This document shows, one piece after another, positions 61,410-64,000 of a stretch of DNA of 64,000 bases. Source of the stretch: Henriciella marina DSM 19595 (lineage in GTDB: Bacteria > Pseudomonadota > Alphaproteobacteria > Caulobacterales > Hyphomonadaceae). The notes beneath the pieces are model-generated. The model did not search any database, had not been told where the DNA came from, and worked only from the letters and a program-made list of their open reading frames with translations. The translations under genes and the position numbers were made by a program. Location: assembly GCF_000376805.1 (NCBI RefSeq), contig NZ_AQXT01000002.1, positions 3,038,001-3,102,000 of the forward strand, given 5' to 3'. Position 1 is the stretch's first letter. Every line of letters begins with the position of its first letter.

Positions 61410-61712
61410 TCAGTTGCCGAAGAACAATCGGGAGAGGGCGCGCTGAATTTCGTATTCGTGGGTGATAAGAGAAGCTACCCGGTCGCCGATCAGTTGCTTC
61501 GGAAAGGCAGAAAGCTGGTGCATCGCGAGAATGTATGACCGATCACTTATGACAGCTTCGATCGTTACAGATGGGATGGGTAATAGGGCCGTGTCAGCGA
61601 GTAGCGGCGCGACGAGGACTGCTGGTCCAGTATCCACATGGGGGTATTGGAGTAGCACGATCAACTGCTCCGGGTCGTCACTGATCTCGTGAACTGCGAA
61701 GCGCTCATCCAT
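61410..61712 (-). CDS. ccdB: CcdB-family toxin
   Basis: A 100-residue CcdB-like toxin that would poison DNA gyrase. The core LLQYPHVDTGPAVLVAPLLA, PIPSVTIEAVISDRSYILAMHQLSAFPKQLIGDRVASLITHEYEIQRALSRLFFGN follows chromosomal CcdB sequences; the C-terminal hydrophobic helix, where E. coli CcdB has its toxic Trp-Gly-Ile, ends in Leu-Phe-Phe-Gly-Asn, so activity needs testing. Start overlaps the antitoxin stop by one base (TGATG). Located upstream of the SDR gene on the same strand. Confidence 0.85.
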   Translation of the reverse strand: MDERFAVHEISDDPEQLIVLLQYPHVDTGPAVLVAPLLADTALLPIPSVTIEAVISDRSYILAMHQLSAFPKQLIGDRVASLITHEYEIQRALSRLFFGN

Positions 61713-62149
61713 CAGAAAAGTCGATACTTTTCGTTCCAGAGGCCGTGCTTCTTATAGTGCTCGTTCCAGCTCTCGATGGCTTCGCGATTTTCTTCCGAGA
61801 AGCGCTTCATGCGTTCGGTCTTCACAGCGCGCTCGACAGCTGCGCGTGCGATTTCTGCGGCATCAAGGCCGTAGGATGCGGCTTCTGAAATTAGGGCTGA
61901 ATCGATCTGCGTATGAACAAATGGGGCAGTCTCTTCTGAGAGGCCCGAAGTGGAGGGATCGGTTACGCCTAAAAGTTCAGCGGCGGTAACTTCGCCATGA
62001 GTGGCAGCCTCGATCCGCTTCGCAATGTCCGCGCGAGGCCGACGTGCTCCCGTCTCGTAGTGACGAATAGCAGCTTCCGATACACCGCATAGCCGCCCAA
62101 ATTCTTTGGACGTTAAATGTGCTTTCTGGCGCCATTCACGTAACTGCAT
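61712..62149 (-). CDS. ccdA: Antitoxin: XRE helix-turn-helix fused to CcdA
   Basis: A 145-residue protein with two DNA-binding modules. Residues 1-60 are an XRE-type HTH (LREWRQKAHLTSKEFGRLCGVSEAAIRHYETGARRPRADIAKRIEAAT). Residues 78-145 are a full CcdA antitoxin: ribbon-helix-helix like HTQIDSALISEAASYGLDAAEIARAAVERAVK and the CcdB-wrapping tail FSEENREAIESWNEHYKKHGLWNEKYRLF. Typical CcdA has only the second module. The ATG at 62149 lies inside a 31-bp palindrome and lacks a ribosome binding site, suggesting a leaderless mRNA. Autoregulation by the complex is expected. Confidence 0.85.
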   Translation of the reverse strand: MQLREWRQKAHLTSKEFGRLCGVSEAAIRHYETGARRPRADIAKRIEAATHGEVTAAELLGVTDPSTSGLSEETAPFVHTQIDSALISEAASYGLDAAEIARAAVERAVKTERMKRFSEENREAIESWNEHYKKHGLWNEKYRLF

Positions 62150-62173
62150 TCGTACAATTTGTACGAATGCAGT
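62143..62173 (-). promoter_or_regulatory. 31-bp operator palindrome of ccdAB
   Basis: ACTGCATTCGTACAA and its exact reverse complement flank a single central T (62158). The antitoxin start codon (62149-62147) is inside one arm. Perfect symmetry and position at the 5' end suggest the CcdA/CcdB repressor binding site and a promoter overlapping it. Confidence 0.75.
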
Positions 62174-62191
62174 GTATCGTGCAAGCAGAAA

Positions 62192-63601
62192 TCAGCCCGG
62201 CGAGATCATCTTGGACGGGTCGACGATGGCGTCGAAGTCGTCTTCGGGGATGCCGTCTTTGATGGCTTCTTCTTTCAGCGTGGTGCCATTCTTGTGAGCG
62301 TTCTTGGCAATCGCCGCGGCGCGGTCATAGCCATACTTTTCCTTGAGCGGGGTCACCAGCATGAGGGAGTTCTTCAGGCCGCGCTCGATATTGTCGAGGC
62401 GTGGCTCAATGCCGACGACGCAATTCTCGGTGAAAGACACGGCTGCATCTGCCAAAAGGCGGACCGACTGGAGGAAATTGTAGGCCATCATCGGGTTGAA
62501 GACGTTGAGCTCAAAATGGCCCTGGCTACCGGCAAAGCCGATGGCGGCATTGTTGCCGTGGATGTGGGCGCAGACCTGGGTGAGGGCTTCGCACTGGGTC
62601 GGGTTGACCTTGCCTGGCATGATGGAGCTGCCCGGCTCATTCTCTGGCAAGGCAAGCTCGCCGAGGCCGGAGCGCGGGCCAGAGCCGAGGAAGCGGATAT
62701 CGTTGGCGATCTTGAAGCAAGACATGGCGACCGTGCTGATCGCACCATGCGTGAAGACCATGGCGTCATGGGCCGCCAGCGCTTCGAACTTGTTTGGGGC
62801 GGTGCGGAAGTTGAGGCCGGTGATCTGGGCGATCTTGTCGGCGACCATGGTGTCAAAGCCCTTTGGTGAGGCGAGACCGGTGCCGACAGCAGTGCCGCCC
62901 TGTGCAAGCTCCATGAGCTTTGGCAGCGTCATCTCGATGCGCTCAATGCCATTGGCAAGCTGCTGGGCGTAGCCGGAGAATTCCTGACCGAGCGTGACAG
63001 GGGTCGCGTCTTGGGTGTGCGTGCGGCCGATCTTGATGATGTCCTTCCAGCTTTCGGCCTTGTCGTTGAGGGCATTGTGCAGCTGCTGCAGCGCCGGGAT
63101 GAGGCGGTGGGTGACTTCTTCTGCGCAGGCAATGTGCATGGCGGTCGGGAAGGTGTCGTTCGAGGACTGCGACATGTTGCAGTGATCGTTCGGGTGGACG
63201 GGCGACTTGGAGCCCAACTCACCGCCCAGGATCTCGATCGCGCGATTCGAGATGACTTCATTGGCATTCATGTTGGACTGGGTGCCGGAGCCGGTCTGCC
63301 AGACGACGAGCGGGAAGTGCTCATCGAGCTTGCCTTCCATCACTTCATCTGCGGCCTGAACGATGGCCTTGCCGAGCTTGGCGTCGAGTTTGCCGAGGGC
63401 CATGTTGGTCTCGGCGGCGGCTTTCTTCACGATGCCGAGGGCGCGAACGATAGGGGCGGGCTGTTTTTCCCAGCCGATCTTGAAGTTGCCGAGGCTGCGT
63501 TCTGCCTGCGCGCCCCAATACTTGTCGCCGGGGACCTCGACAGGTCCCATCGTGTCGCTTTCGGTACGTGGTTTCGGCTGCTTGTCGCCAAAGATGCCCA
63601 T
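62192..63601 (-). CDS. fumC: Fumarate hydratase class II
   Basis: Iron-independent fumarase of the TCA cycle: fumarate to malate. The 469 residues show [37 protein letters not shown], the catalytic His in [27 protein letters not shown] and the class signature [17 protein letters not shown] short N-terminal extension [15 protein letters not shown] is encoded upstream of the family start; the ATG at 63601 has GGAG 8 nt upstream. A start at 63712 lacks similarity and is rejected. Confidence 0.96.
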   Translation of the reverse strand: MGIFGDKQPKPRTESDTMGPVEVPGDKYWGAQAERSLGNFKIGWEKQPAPIVRALGIVKKAAAETNMALGKLDAKLGKAIVQAADEVMEGKLDEHFPLVVWQTGSGTQSNMNANEVISNRAIEILGGELGSKSPVHPNDHCNMSQSSNDTFPTAMHIACAEEVTHRLIPALQQLHNALNDKAESWKDIIKIGRTHTQDATPVTLGQEFSGYAQQLANGIERIEMTLPKLMELAQGGTAVGTGLASPKGFDTMVADKIAQITGLNFRTAPNKFEALAAHDAMVFTHGAISTVAMSCFKIANDIRFLGSGPRSGLGELALPENEPGSSIMPGKVNPTQCEALTQVCAHIHGNNAAIGFAGSQGHFELNVFNPMMAYNFLQSVRLLADAAVSFTENCVVGIEPRLDNIERGLKNSLMLVTPLKEKYGYDRAAAIAKNAHKNGTTLKEEAIKDGIPEDDFDAIVDPSKMISPG

Positions 63602-63768
63602 CGGGTCGGCTCCTGTTCGTGTGTCAGTTGAATAGTCGAGTACCGGGCGCTTTAGCATGGTCACCGAGAAGCGCAAAAGCGCGTTTGCGCCCGCGTGTCG
63701 CAGCGCCCGCACTTGTCGCCCGGCCTGCCGCCCTATCTATGAAGTCATGAGACGCGGAGGGGTATCCG

Positions 63769-64000
63769 ATGGTTGAGACAGGCAAGGTACTTGAAGGCAA
63801 GCCGCCGCATGCGCCGGATGGGCATCCGGGGGTGGTGCAGGGCAAGGTTGGCCTGTTGCTGGTCAATCTCGGTACGCCTGACGGCACCGATTACAAGTCG
63901 GTGCGCCGCTACCTGTCAGAGTTCCTGTCCGACCCACGGATCATCGAGGTAAGCCCGCTGATCTGGCAGCCTATCCTGCAGGGACCGATCCTGACTTTCC
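63769..64000 (+). CDS. hemH: Ferrochelatase (partial, N-terminus)
   Basis: The first 77 residues are visible, the rest lies beyond the window. [46 protein letters not shown] is the characteristic HemH N-terminus; Arg/Leu/Asn residues line the porphyrin pocket. Inserts Fe2+ into protoporphyrin IX, last step of haem synthesis. GGAGG lies 8 bases upstream of the ATG. Divergent from fumC. Confidence 0.93.
   Translation, partial: MVETGKVLEGKPPHAPDGHPGVVQGKVGLLLVNLGTPDGTDYKSVRRYLSEFLSDPRIIEVSPLIWQPILQGPILTF

Overview
The window comes from an alphaproteobacterium, most likely from the Caulobacterales/Hyphomonadaceae neighbourhood. Evidence is the high GC content, the ChvI/ChvG two-component pair near a mannose-type EIIA and HPr, the rplU-rpmA-obgE-proB order with a C-terminally extended L21, and a DUF3489-DUF2924-serine recombinase module. 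The family-level placement is inference.

Bases 1 to about 29,240 look like an acquired heavy-metal resistance island. From left to right it holds: (a) a copper block on the minus strand (metallo-beta-lactamase-fold protein, DUF305, K+ channel-like protein, APC permease, DUF411 protein, Cu+ P-type ATPase, DUF5676 protein) behind a CsoR-like palindrome at 5944-5960; (b) a second copper block (acyltransferase, DUF2231 fusion, CopB, multicopper oxidase CopA, small Cys/His secreted protein) behind a second CsoR-like palindrome near 11281; (c) a mercury operon merT-merP-merF-flavoprotein-merA, divergent from merR; (d) a split DUF3147 gene; (e) a czcCBA-type RND efflux operon with a czcI-like protein, a small lipoprotein and a CDF transporter, controlled by a second MerR-family gene that is also divergent from another CDF transporter; (f) a DUF3489-DUF2924-large serine recombinase module, an array of TTCCCTGTT repeats, and a tRNA-Ser(CGA) whose 3' end faces the island. 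No csoR gene is visible although two CsoR-type sites are.

From 29,240 onward the content is chromosomal core: ribosomal proteins L21 and L27, Obg GTPase, glutamate 5-kinase, an SLC13 transporter whose best start codon is ATA, a reduced PTS (HPr and EIIA), the ChvG kinase and ChvI regulator, cyclophilin, VanX-like dipeptidase, an acyltransferase, an MFS transporter, UvrD helicase, an AsmA-like protein, enoyl-CoA hydratase, Old Yellow Enzyme, a SulP transporter, a methyltransferase, an SDR enzyme, fumarase C and the start of ferrochelatase. Many small lipoproteins and uncharacterised envelope proteins are interspersed.

Smaller features of interest: a 278-bp miniature inverted-repeat element (56020-56297) that supplies a start codon to one neighbour and a stop codon to the other; a ccdAB toxin-antitoxin pair whose antitoxin carries an extra XRE helix-turn-helix domain and whose 31-bp operator palindrome covers its own start codon; a hairpin that buries the ribosome binding site of a Pmp3-type small membrane protein; and a repeat-rich intergenic stretch at 44.6-45.25 kb.
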